NCBI RefSeq assembly: GCF_014529935.1
Contig: NZ_JACVFC010000002.1
Location: forward strand, 248,001 to 312,000
DNA length: 64,000 bases
DNA from: Chitinophaga qingshengii
GTDB lineage: Bacteria > Bacteroidota > Bacteroidia > Chitinophagales > Chitinophagaceae
Direction: 5' to 3'
Positions 19,446 through 27,188 of this stretch are shown here, in pieces. Numbering within the stretch: the first letter of the stretch is position 1; every line of letters starts with the position of its first letter. The notes under the pieces were generated by a model, which was not told the DNA's origin, did no database searches, and saw only the letters and a program-made list of their open reading frames with translations. Made by a program: the position numbers and the translations under genes.

Positions 19446-19453
19446 TACATTTG
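19446..19453 (+). promoter_or_regulatory. Probable -7 element for the YD-repeat-like gene
   Basis: TACATTTG lies 28 bp before the ATG at 19481. No clean TTTG is seen at the expected -33 spacing. Confidence 0.35.
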
Positions 19454-19480
19454 TCATCATTGTCACCATTTTAAATTTAC

Positions 19481-20317
19481 ATGAAGAAGACGATCCTATT
19501 GGTATGGAGTATGCTGGCCTTAGGCAGCAAAGCCTACACGCAGTTTTATTTCCAGGACATCTATAATACCCAGCAGACTATGGCTACCATGGCCTCGCTG
19601 AAAGATAACAAAGTGAAGATCCAACGGGTGATCACCCTGGACGCCAATATGGAAATAGACCGGGATTTTCGTTGTGAGCGGAGTTTGAGTCCTACGTACC
19701 ATCAGATGAAATCGCAGACACAATCTACCGCTACCGGGTATTCCTCACTGACATCTTCCTTTTCCACCAAAGGCCAGTTGACCAAAACCGTGGACAGTTC
19801 AGGCGCCAGTATCACTACCACCGTGTACCGTTATGATGCCCAGGGCAGGCTGCAGTCTGTCAGCAGCAACTCCGTTGCCCGTGACAGTAAGATGCGGTTT
19901 GATGAAAACCGTACCTATCGTTATGACACCGCCGGGCACCTGCAGCAGATGATCCAGAAAAAGAGCAACAGTACCGATTCCGTAGTGGTAACCTTCAAAA
20001 CCGACAGTGCCGGTCATGTTACCGAAGAGCTGGAACAGCGTGGCAAACGGACGTTCTACAATTACGACAAAGCAGGCCGGCTGACCGATGTATACCGTTA
20101 TCAGCCTGCGAAGAAACGTATGTTGCCCGATTATATCTTTGAATATGATGCGCAGGGACAGGTAACGAAGATGACTACCGTCAACGCCCAAACGTCGTCT
20201 TATACCATCTGGCAATATGAATACCAGGGTAACGGTTTACCAGCCAGGGAAACCTGTTATGGCAAAGGTAAAGAGTTGTTAGGTATGGTGAAATACAGTT
20301 ATGAGCTGAACCCTTAG
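19481..20317 (+). CDS. Secreted protein with RHS/YD-like repeats
   Basis: 278 residues with an N-terminal Sec signal (hydrophobic to about residue 20). The mature part contains repeated YD-type strands such as YRYDAQGRLQSV, YRYDTAGHLQQM, YNYDKAGRLTDV and FEYDAQGQVTKM, spaced by 30-45 residues. This is the pattern of RHS/YD beta-strand wraps, but the protein is far too short to be an RHS toxin cage. It may be a small stand-alone surface or periplasmic YD protein. It is monocistronic and ends about 55 bp before the tRNA promoter. Function unknown. Confidence 0.75.
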   Translation: MKKTILLVWSMLALGSKAYTQFYFQDIYNTQQTMATMASLKDNKVKIQRVITLDANMEIDRDFRCERSLSPTYHQMKSQTQSTATGYSSLTSSFSTKGQLTKTVDSSGASITTTVYRYDAQGRLQSVSSNSVARDSKMRFDENRTYRYDTAGHLQQMIQKKSNSTDSVVVTFKTDSAGHVTEELEQRGKRTFYNYDKAGRLTDVYRYQPAKKRMLPDYIFEYDAQGQVTKMTTVNAQTSSYTIWQYEYQGNGLPARETCYGKGKELLGMVKYSYELNP

Positions 20318-20372
20318 TTGCAGGTAAAAATTATCCTATACGTAAAATATTTTCCGTCAGTGCTAAAAAAAT

Positions 20373-20402
20373 TTTGCAGCATCAAAAAGATTGCTATCTT
20401 TG
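20373..20402 (+). promoter_or_regulatory. Promoter of the tRNA-Gly / tRNA-Leu unit
   Basis: TTTG (20373-20376) and TATCTTTG (20395-20402) with 18-bp spacing, identical in geometry to the promoter at 7582. Transcription would begin about 40 bp before tRNA-Gly. Confidence 0.75.
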
Positions 20403-20450
20403 CAGTCCCAACGAAAAAAGGGGTAAAAAAGTTCTTATAATACATCACCA

Positions 20451-20523
<73 letters not shown>

Positions 20524-20544
20524 CTGGATTCAATTTCAACACAC

Positions 20545-20630
20545 ACCCTGGTGGTGGAATTGGTAGACACGCGGGACTTAAAATCCCGTTTGCAGCAATG
20601 CAAGTGTGGGTTCGACTCCCATCTGGGGTA
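20545..20630 (+). tRNA. tRNA-Leu (TAA)
   Basis: An 86-nt class II tRNA with acceptor ACCCTGG/CTGGGGT (two G-T wobbles), anticodon loop CTTAAAA (anticodon TAA), a long variable arm, and T arm GGGTTCGACTCCC. It is 21 bp after tRNA-Gly and probably cotranscribed with it. Confidence 0.95.
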
Positions 20631-20648
20631 CAACGCAGACGCGTTTAG

Positions 20649-20680
20649 AAGGCATCGATGTAAATCGGTGCCTTTTTTTG
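20649..20680 (+). terminator. Terminator after the tRNA pair
   Basis: Stem AAGGCATCGAT / ATCGGTGCCTT with one G-T wobble, then a T7 run, 19 bp past tRNA-Leu. Confidence 0.85.
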
Positions 20681-20822
20681 TTTATATTACTTATAGAAAC
20701 ATTAAGCTGAAAACCTCCATATCAACGCACTTCGTTCTGAAAGTGCATTTCAGCGTTTCCTTTATCACCACACCAGAAGAAAACAGATACTACGTTTTTT
20801 ATAAGATATTAAATCATCCATC

Positions 20823-20985
20823 ATGCCCATTAAACTTAATATGCCTTTTAATCAGAAAGATGAAGCGAAAAAACTAGGTGCTATATGGATTCCAGATAGA
20901 TGCAGTTGTTGATGAGGGCTACTATTCTTACATTGATGACGGAGATGGATTCAGATTCTACGATGGGCCAACCTATCAGGAGTGA
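20823..20985 (+). pseudogene. DUF5710-like gene fragment, frameshifted
   Basis: ATG at 20823 opens a 29-residue frame, MPIKLNMPFNQKDEAKKLGA and on to IWIPD, which matches the start of the DUF5710 module (LNVPYxEKDEAKxLGAxWD). It then hits a stop at 20910-20912. The next frame over is open from 20878 and reads on into an acidic, aromatic stretch (DEGYYSYIDDGDG) up to TGA at 20983. The abrupt switch suggests a frameshift or internal deletion in a once longer gene. It sits just beyond the tRNA-Leu terminator. The remaining 21.0-21.12 kb shows nothing recognisable. Confidence 0.5.
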
Positions 20986-21125
20986 CTTTAAACTTCTTGC
21001 ATGAAAGTAAATTGCTGAATTTACACCGTCCAAGTCTGCTTAAAAAATGTATATCAACCTACTTAGTGAACCTGGCCTCAGCTGAAATGAACAATTTTCG
21101 TTGGGGGAAATTATTTCCTAACCGG

Positions 21126-22112
21126 CTATTGCACCTTACAAATAACAATACTGTCAGTGCCGGCAAATACCAGGTTGGGATGCCTATTCACCAACAAAAA
21201 TAATTCATTATTATGATCAATTACCCGGTAATCCGAAAACGCTTTCGGAAGTTCCAGGTCAATAAGCTGTTTACTATCCAGCTCAAATAACTTCTGTTTG
21301 TTCTTCCAATCGTCTGATTTAAATGCCGGCGTTAGTATGGCATACTTGCCCGATGAAGAGAACGTGCATTCTTTACCTCCCTTTTTACTCTCTTTATATA
21401 ATCTCCCAAGAGAAAATAATGTCTCTTTTACCGTTCCTTTTTCATCTACCGTACTTAATTCCGAGAACTCCATTCCCGGCTTTAAATAACCGCCATCCCT
21501 GTCGCCGATCCCGTACAGGAGTGAAACGTTCTTTCTATTCAAAGCATGCAAGATTGTAAATGGTTTTTGCGGCTTATCAAAACGCTCATTTTCCAGGGCG
21601 ATCGATTGTTTGTTGTTCCAGTATTTTAAATCCAGCCAACTGGCTGTCCCCTTTTCTACATCAACCAGCAGGTTGGCTACATATACAGGTAACATGCCTG
21701 CATTGGTGAAAAGCATCGGTATTATGCTGGTATCAGTGTTGCCGGCTGAATGGTAATTAGACAGGGGTTTATCGAAATTAGGATACTTTGTTTTAGGAAG
21801 ATGATTAGTGATAGAAATCCTGGTAGGAGTGTTTTTATTGCTTTCATCATATAGAATGACGATGTCATTTTTGGAAGAATAAAGCCCTACATAGTTTTGA
21901 AAATGGAAGAAAGCCGGAGTTTCGAAAACATCACAGGCTATTTCATCTACCTTTATCTCCACGATCTCATTTCCATTAAGCCACTCTAAAAAGCAGGTGT
22001 CGTTCTGTGAATAATATCCTACAACGGTTCCTGTATTTAAGAGTACGATCCTGTGAAATTGTTTTTGTCCGGCATCCTTGATTTCAAATGTCTGGGTGGT
22101 TATTAATTTCAT
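21126..22112 (-). CDS. Hypothetical protein, beta-rich, unknown function
   Basis: 328 residues without a signal peptide or membrane helix. The sequence alternates short hydrophobic strands with turns (for example TGTVVGYYSQNDT and VGLYSSKNDIVIL), as in beta-propeller proteins, but I could not define a repeat unit confidently. No catalytic motif is recognised. It is monocistronic on minus, between the tRNA-proximal debris and azoR. Function unknown. Confidence 0.65.
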   Translation of the reverse strand: MKLITTQTFEIKDAGQKQFHRIVLLNTGTVVGYYSQNDTCFLEWLNGNEIVEIKVDEIACDVFETPAFFHFQNYVGLYSSKNDIVILYDESNKNTPTRISITNHLPKTKYPNFDKPLSNYHSAGNTDTSIIPMLFTNAGMLPVYVANLLVDVEKGTASWLDLKYWNNKQSIALENERFDKPQKPFTILHALNRKNVSLLYGIGDRDGGYLKPGMEFSELSTVDEKGTVKETLFSLGRLYKESKKGGKECTFSSSGKYAILTPAFKSDDWKNKQKLFELDSKQLIDLELPKAFSDYRVIDHNNELFLLVNRHPNLVFAGTDSIVICKVQ

Positions 22113-22299
22113 TATGCTTTATTTGAGCCTTTGGCTGGTTTAGTACAGAAATTGATCTAATATAAGCAAACCAGCAAATGGGGGCAAATTTTCTTCGTAC
22201 ATGTTTTCAAGGTATTACTTTATCAGGATGATCGGAGGCAATTCGATCTCCCGCACATTTAGAGTGGACGCTCTTCGTGTTTTAACAAGCATCGTACGT

Positions 22300-22914
22300 T
22301 CATGGTGTAATTGATATACTTCCAATCCCATTTTCCAGCGCGACCTCCGGTCCTATAATTGCCTGCCCCTCGGCTCTGAAAACACCTGCTACATTGATCC
22401 CGATTAAAGTAAGAAAGGAACGTACATAAGGCGCCGTGAAATCATAGGCTTTCAGTTCGCCTTCCGAATAAATCCCGCCTGAAGTCATCGCGATATACGC
22501 CTGCTTATCTTTCAATAAACCTTCAGGTAACAATCCATTTCCTCTGTATTTAAATGTTATACCCGCCCTGGTAATATGATCGAAATACGCCTTTAGTGTA
22601 GAGGTGATGGTGAAATTGTACATCGGGGTCTCCACAACAAGAATGTCAGCATCAAGGAGTTGCTGAACCGCTTCGTCTGAGTACCTGATATTCTCCAACT
22701 GTTCTGCAGTCCTGTCTTCCATGGGTGTAAAAAAGGAATTGATATGAGATTCATCCAGATGAGGTGGTGGATTTTGGGCCAGGTCCCGCACTATCACGCT
22801 GTAGTCAGCATGTTTTTCTTTTATCTTTTCTATAATAGCATTCCCCAATTTCCTACTGGCGGAGGCCTCCATTCTAGGGCTTGAAATGATGTGCAATATT
22901 TTTTTCATTTTCAT
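22300..22914 (-). CDS. azoR: FMN-dependent NADH-azoreductase
   Basis: 204 residues of flavodoxin-like fold. It has the FMN-binding segment ISSPRMEASASRKLG near the N-terminus, TPMYNFTITSTLKAYFDHI in the middle, and a SGGIYS loop, all typical of AzoR/acyl-carrier-phosphodiesterase-like quinone reductases. It reduces azo bonds or quinones with NAD(P)H and protects against electrophile stress. It is divergent from an HxlR regulator with repeated operator-like sequence between them, so it is probably that regulator's target. Start at 22914, or 22908 two codons in. Confidence 0.9.
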   Translation of the reverse strand: MKMKKILHIISSPRMEASASRKLGNAIIEKIKEKHADYSVIVRDLAQNPPPHLDESHINSFFTPMEDRTAEQLENIRYSDEAVQQLLDADILVVETPMYNFTITSTLKAYFDHITRAGITFKYRGNGLLPEGLLKDKQAYIAMTSGGIYSEGELKAYDFTAPYVRSFLTLIGINVAGVFRAEGQAIIGPEVALENGIGSISITP

Positions 22915-22954
22915 TTACTTTTTGATAAGCCAAAACTACCTACATTCGCTAATA

Positions 22955-22998
22955 AAAGGTTAGTAGTGAACTAAAGGTTAGTAGTAACCTACAGGTTA
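22955..22998. promoter_or_regulatory. Repeated operator-like sequence between azoR and hxlR
   Basis: AAAGGTTAGTAGT occurs twice in direct orientation 18 bp apart (22955-22967, 22973-22985). The second copy runs into overlapping palindromes GGTTA-GTAG-TAACC (22976-22989) and TAACC-TACA-GGTTA (22985-22998). This is a plausible HxlR binding region serving both divergent genes. Confidence 0.55.
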
Positions 22999-23016
22999 TT
23001 TAATCCGGATAAGTAT

Positions 23017-23412
23017 ATGAAGAATCCAGATCCGCGGCAGGTGGCATGTGCTGTCCAGCTGACTGCAGTAGAAGATGCGATATATGTACTGGGGGGTAAA
23101 TGGAAGCTCCGTATTGTGATCGCTTTGGTAACCGGCTACCATCGTTTTAACGAATTGCAGCGTGCTATTGAAGGCATTTCGGCACGGGTATTATCAACAG
23201 AGCTAAAGTCCCTGGAGCTGAACGGGCTGGTGAAAAGAGAGGTAAAGGCTGATCAGATACCGGTAGTGGTGGAATATTTGCCAACCGAATATGCAGAGAG
23301 TCTGAAGGAAGTGATAGCCGTACTGGGCAACTGGGGCCTAAAGCATAAACGAAAGATTACCGGAAAAGATGCGGCACCTGCTCCAGGGAAATTAACCAAC
23401 AAAGGCACCTAA
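23017..23412 (+). CDS. HxlR family winged-helix transcriptional regulator
   Basis: A 131-residue DUF24/HxlR regulator. The winged-helix core shows LGGKWKLRIVIAL, FNELQRAIEGISARVLSTELKSL and VEYLPTEYAESL, all family signatures. A single Cys at position 11 precedes the first helix, as in redox-sensing members such as HypR and QorR. Together with its divergent azoreductase neighbour this points to a quinone/electrophile sensor, which is inference. The stop codon lies inside a long hairpin that probably terminates transcription. Confidence 0.9.
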   Translation: MKNPDPRQVACAVQLTAVEDAIYVLGGKWKLRIVIALVTGYHRFNELQRAIEGISARVLSTELKSLELNGLVKREVKADQIPVVVEYLPTEYAESLKEVIAVLGNWGLKHKRKITGKDAAPAPGKLTNKGT

Positions 23413-23434
23413 AATTTAGATGCCTTTGTTGGTT
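23394..23434 (+). terminator. Long hairpin overlapping the hxlR stop codon
   Basis: AACCAACAAAGGCA (23394-23407) pairs with TGCCTTTGTTGGTT (23421-23434). After one mismatch, the inner CTAAA/TTTAG arms continue the stem. No T run follows, so it may act as a terminator or as a 3' stabiliser. Confidence 0.6.
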
Positions 23435-23499
23435 AGTATTTTATAAGATATTATGAAGTTTTATTTCCGATACTCATTAGCAGCGGCATTACTTTTCGG

Positions 23500-24159
23500 C
23501 TAGATGGCCCACGCCTTATCTCCTTTTTTATAAGGATAGGCACCGTCATAATGGCCTGGCGTATCCATGTATCGCAGTGCTTTTGTCATACCTACTTCCG
23601 AGCTAAAATATCCCCACAGTGTTAATTGTCTCATCATAGTAAAATAGTGGGGTGGAAAATTCTCTTTCAAATAAGCTGCACCAAAGTTTTTTCTTTCCTT
23701 TTCTGATTTGACCCAACTGTCCTGTTGCTTGTCAAAAGTTTCTTTTGCCTTCATGTAGGCATCCGTTTTAACATATCTGAGCGCTTCCTCATGTAATTGG
23801 GTAAGAAAGATTTCTTTTTCTGACCTGGTCAGGTTTATAAAATCCTTTTTATGCTTTGCAAGGCAGTCTTTCTTCAGTTCATCAATACCTTTTAGCATAA
23901 CATTTCGTTCATTTTCAGTATAGCAGTCCGTAATAATATGGCTCATAAACGTCGTCAGACCGGCAGCCTTTCCACCTCCTGAATCAGGAGTAGCCGGAAT
24001 AATGGTTTCCGCAATTTCATCCAACAACGCCAGGTCTTCCGGCTGAAATAACCCTTCCTTTTTTACGGATGGCTTGCATCCGGCAAGAAAGGCATCAGCG
24101 CCGATAATAGTGCCGCCCAGCAAAATACCCACATATGACAACGCTTCTCTTCTATTCAT
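23500..24159 (-). CDS. Gluconate 2-dehydrogenase subunit 3 family protein
   Basis: About 219 residues. The start at MNRREALSYVG (24159) gives a clean twin-arginine-like or lipoprotein signal (NRREAL, then hydrophobic, then AGCK), so the product is exported and perhaps lipid-anchored. The mature part carries the subunit-3 pattern: FQPEDLALLDEIAETIIPAT at the front and FPPHYFTMMRQLTLWGYFSS near the end. It is the small partner of the GMC flavoprotein encoded 41 bp upstream; the two form a membrane-linked sugar or alcohol dehydrogenase of unknown substrate. A further in-frame start at 24204 would spoil the signal. Confidence 0.87.
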   Translation of the reverse strand: MNRREALSYVGILLGGTIIGADAFLAGCKPSVKKEGLFQPEDLALLDEIAETIIPATPDSGGGKAAGLTTFMSHIITDCYTENERNVMLKGIDELKKDCLAKHKKDFINLTRSEKEIFLTQLHEEALRYVKTDAYMKAKETFDKQQDSWVKSEKERKNFGAAYLKENFPPHYFTMMRQLTLWGYFSSEVGMTKALRYMDTPGHYDGAYPYKKGDKAWAI

Positions 24160-24200
24160 GATTTGAGATTTAATTCTCCGGTTATTTGGTACGCTGCAGA

Positions 24201-25892
24201 TCACAGGTTCTGCTTCTTCAGCTCGTTTACTGCATGATCCACTGCACGTGCGGTAAATGCCATATAGGTCAATGAAGGGTTTACACAGCCTGCGGACGTC
24301 ATGAAGGCACCATCTGTCACAAATACATTAGGGGCATCCCATAACTGATTCCACTTATTTAACACTGATGTCTTGGGATCATTTCCCATGCGTGCCGTTC
24401 CCATTTCGTGAATACCCTGCCCCATGACGCCATCACTATCGAATCCATACACGTTTTTTACACCTGCTTTTTCTAACATTTCTTTCCCATCGTTGACGAT
24501 CTCCTTACGCATATTCAATTCATTCTCCTTCAATTCCGCATCAATCGCTAAAATGTTCAATCCCCACTTATCCTTCTTATTCTTGTCAAGTGTTACCATA
24601 TTGTCGTGGTAAGGCAGTACTTCTCCAAAGCCGCCGAACCATACACTCCATCCGCCAAATTCTGTCAATGCCTGCTTTAAACCTACCCCTACGGCAATTT
24701 CTTCTGCGGCCTTCGTGCCTCTTCCTCTACCCGCCCCACCCTGGTATCCGAATCCACGTATATAGTCTCTTTTTTCATTATTCAAATTTCTGTAACGTGG
24801 AATATAAACACCGTTGGGCCGACGGCCATAGACGGTTTTGTCCTCATACCCTTCAACCCTGCCGCCAGCACCCGAACCAAGATGGTGATCCATCAGATTG
24901 TGTCCAAGTTCGCCGCTGCTGCTGCCGAGGCCACCAGGCCACACATCCGTAGCTGAATTGAGCAATAACCAGGTGCTGTTAAGTGTAGACGCGTTCAGGA
25001 ATATGATCTTCGCTTTGAATTCATACGTCTTATTTGTCTCTGCATCCAGTACTTCCACACCCGTCGCCCGCTTTTTATCTTTATCATATAATACTTTCGT
25101 CACAATGCTCCAGGGTCTTAGCGTTAAATTCCCTGTTTTCATCGCTGCGGGCAAAGTGGAAGATTGTGTACTAAAATAGGCGCCAAAGGGACAGCCCAGG
25201 TGGCATTTATTTCGATACTGGCATTTGTTACGGCCAGGCAATTCCGCTGTAAGATGTGCACACCTCCCTATAATAATTCTACGTTGATCAATATCTTTAT
25301 AGGCTTCTTTTACACGCGCTGCAATATCTTTTTCTACAACATTCATTTCCATAGGAGGTAAAAACTGACCATCGGGTAGTTGCGGCAGATTTTCTATACT
25401 ACCACTAACGCCTATAAACTTTTCGACATGATCGTACCAGGGAGCGATTTCCTTATACCGGACCGGCCAGTCAATCGCCAGCCCATCCTTGCTATTGGCT
25501 TCAAAGTCAATATCGCTCCAGCGGTAGGTTTGTTTCCCCCATAACAGGGATCGCCCTCCTACCTGATACCCGCGGAACCAGTTAAATTGTTTTATCTCAG
25601 AATAGGGTGTTTCTGCATCATTCGCCCACCAGTCGAGATTCATTTCACCCGGCCCGAAGCCTCTGATGCGATTAGGGTTCGCTTTTCTTTGCGCCAATGT
25701 AAGATTTCCATGGTGCGGGAACTCCCATGGGCCCTTGGTGGCATTTACATAGTCTTGTATGTGTTTTACATCTTTACCCCGTTCCAACATCAGCACTTTT
25801 AACCCTTTTTCGGTCAGTTCTTTTGCGGCCCACCCGCCACTGATACCCGAACCAACAACAATTGCGTCATAGCTATTATCAGACATAGACAA
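24201..25892 (-). CDS. GMC family oxidoreductase
   Basis: 563 residues. The FAD-binding Rossmann motif VVGSGISGGWAAKEL is at about 12-26 and LERG follows at the end of the second strand. The substrate domain includes a Cys-rich stretch CQYRNKCHLGCPFG at about 228. The C-terminal GMC block has GTARMG and VTDGAFMTSAGCVNPSLT. The domain order fits the flavoprotein large subunit of gluconate-2-dehydrogenase-like enzymes. It pairs with the downstream subunit-3 gene. No signal peptide is seen, so export would ride on the partner's signal. Substrate unknown. Confidence 0.9.
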   Translation of the reverse strand: MSMSDNSYDAIVVGSGISGGWAAKELTEKGLKVLMLERGKDVKHIQDYVNATKGPWEFPHHGNLTLAQRKANPNRIRGFGPGEMNLDWWANDAETPYSEIKQFNWFRGYQVGGRSLLWGKQTYRWSDIDFEANSKDGLAIDWPVRYKEIAPWYDHVEKFIGVSGSIENLPQLPDGQFLPPMEMNVVEKDIAARVKEAYKDIDQRRIIIGRCAHLTAELPGRNKCQYRNKCHLGCPFGAYFSTQSSTLPAAMKTGNLTLRPWSIVTKVLYDKDKKRATGVEVLDAETNKTYEFKAKIIFLNASTLNSTWLLLNSATDVWPGGLGSSSGELGHNLMDHHLGSGAGGRVEGYEDKTVYGRRPNGVYIPRYRNLNNEKRDYIRGFGYQGGAGRGRGTKAAEEIAVGVGLKQALTEFGGWSVWFGGFGEVLPYHDNMVTLDKNKKDKWGLNILAIDAELKENELNMRKEIVNDGKEMLEKAGVKNVYGFDSDGVMGQGIHEMGTARMGNDPKTSVLNKWNQLWDAPNVFVTDGAFMTSAGCVNPSLTYMAFTARAVDHAVNELKKQNL

Positions 25893-26128
25893 AGTCCTCC
25901 CGATCCTGAAACAGGAGTCGAATTTTCAAAATTGAGTAATAAATAAAACGGCTTGATAAGCTACTACTATCCAGAGATTTCTGTTTTCATATCGTGGCTT
26001 CTAAAATGGACCAGACGGCAATAACAAATCTAATCCCGGACTAAATTAGGATCAGGCAGGCGTCCCGGCAAATGGTATTTTATTGAAAATATAAAGTATT
26101 TTAATCAAGGGGATCGGGATCGGTGACA

Positions 26129-27022
26129 TTATGCATCCTGTACTTCCCTGTCGATAAGGGATATTTCCTCTAAACGCTCTGCACTAAGAAACGCTTTCCT
26201 GTAAGCTGAAGGGGTTATATTATGATACTTACGAAACTGATTATTGAAATGGGCTAACGTGTTGAAACCACTTTCATAACATATATTGGTGATGCTTTCC
26301 TGTGTATCGACTAATAGTTTGCAGGCATATCCTATCCTTATTTCGTTCAAAAAGTCAATATATTTTTTCTTTGTGCACTTTTTGAAATAACTGCAAAAAG
26401 TGGGAACACTTAATCCTACCATTTTTGCAACTTCTGAAATTAGAATGGGCCGTTTGAAGTTCTCCAATGTAAACTGAAAGATTTGATCAATGCGTTCCTG
26501 CTTCACTGCATTCAATCCTGTGTCTATTTGCGTTGAAAGTAAAGTATAGTCATTACCTCTCGCAATGATATCAAGGCATTCACATAATAATATGATGCGT
26601 TTTAACCCCGTTTGATTTTCCAGCGAAAGGATCAACGACGTCAGCGTCTGCTTACTTTTACCCTCAATGGCGAGTCCATGCAAAGCTATTTCAAACAACT
26701 TCAGAAGGTCTTTGTTTTCCGGTAATTTCAAAAAGGCATCTCCCCAAAAGTCTTCTTTGAATTGCACCACCATGGCGCTTGTAGCCAGGTCGGCATCTCT
26801 TTGAAAGGTATGCGGAACATTCGATCCGATAAAGAAGACGTCACCTGTCTCAAATCTTCCTACATGGTTACCGATGAAGCTAATTCCGGCACCTTCTTTT
26901 ATTAAAATCAACTCCAGTTCGATGTGCCTGTGCCAGGGCACTTCGAAATTGGGTGTACTATAAGTTCGTGCTACAAACGAAGTATTATCAGAAAGGGGAA
27001 GCTTCTCAACAATTATTTTCAT
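26129..27022 (-). CDS. AraC family transcriptional regulator with cupin sensor domain
   Basis: 297 residues. The N-terminal cupin domain is about 1-130 (PWHRHIELELILIKEG, FIGSNVPHTFQ). The C-terminal double helix-turn-helix is about 185-285 (MVGLSVPTFCSYFKKCT, NICYESGFNTLAHFNNQFRK, TPSAYRK). These regulators usually control sugar or polyol catabolism genes. It lies between the GMC dehydrogenase pair and cstA and reads on the same strand as both, so either could be a target. Confidence 0.9.
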   Translation of the reverse strand: MKIIVEKLPLSDNTSFVARTYSTPNFEVPWHRHIELELILIKEGAGISFIGNHVGRFETGDVFFIGSNVPHTFQRDADLATSAMVVQFKEDFWGDAFLKLPENKDLLKLFEIALHGLAIEGKSKQTLTSLILSLENQTGLKRIILLCECLDIIARGNDYTLLSTQIDTGLNAVKQERIDQIFQFTLENFKRPILISEVAKMVGLSVPTFCSYFKKCTKKKYIDFLNEIRIGYACKLLVDTQESITNICYESGFNTLAHFNNQFRKYHNITPSAYRKAFLSAERLEEISLIDREVQDA

Positions 27023-27188
27023 TTCAAATTATGTTAAATCTCATCACTATTAAAAGTGTCAGTGAAATTCTTCCTTTGACCATAATTTACGACAAAAAAA
27101 GTCACGAAATGCAGCATTCCGGAAAAGCACCTGGGGTAAATAATTCTTCAGCGATTCAAAAACAAACAGGACAGGATAAAAGACAAGC

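Noticed and set aside
19481..20317. RHS/toxin-type polymorphic element
   Set aside because: Only a handful of YD-like repeats in 278 residues, no cage, no toxin tip and no immunity gene.
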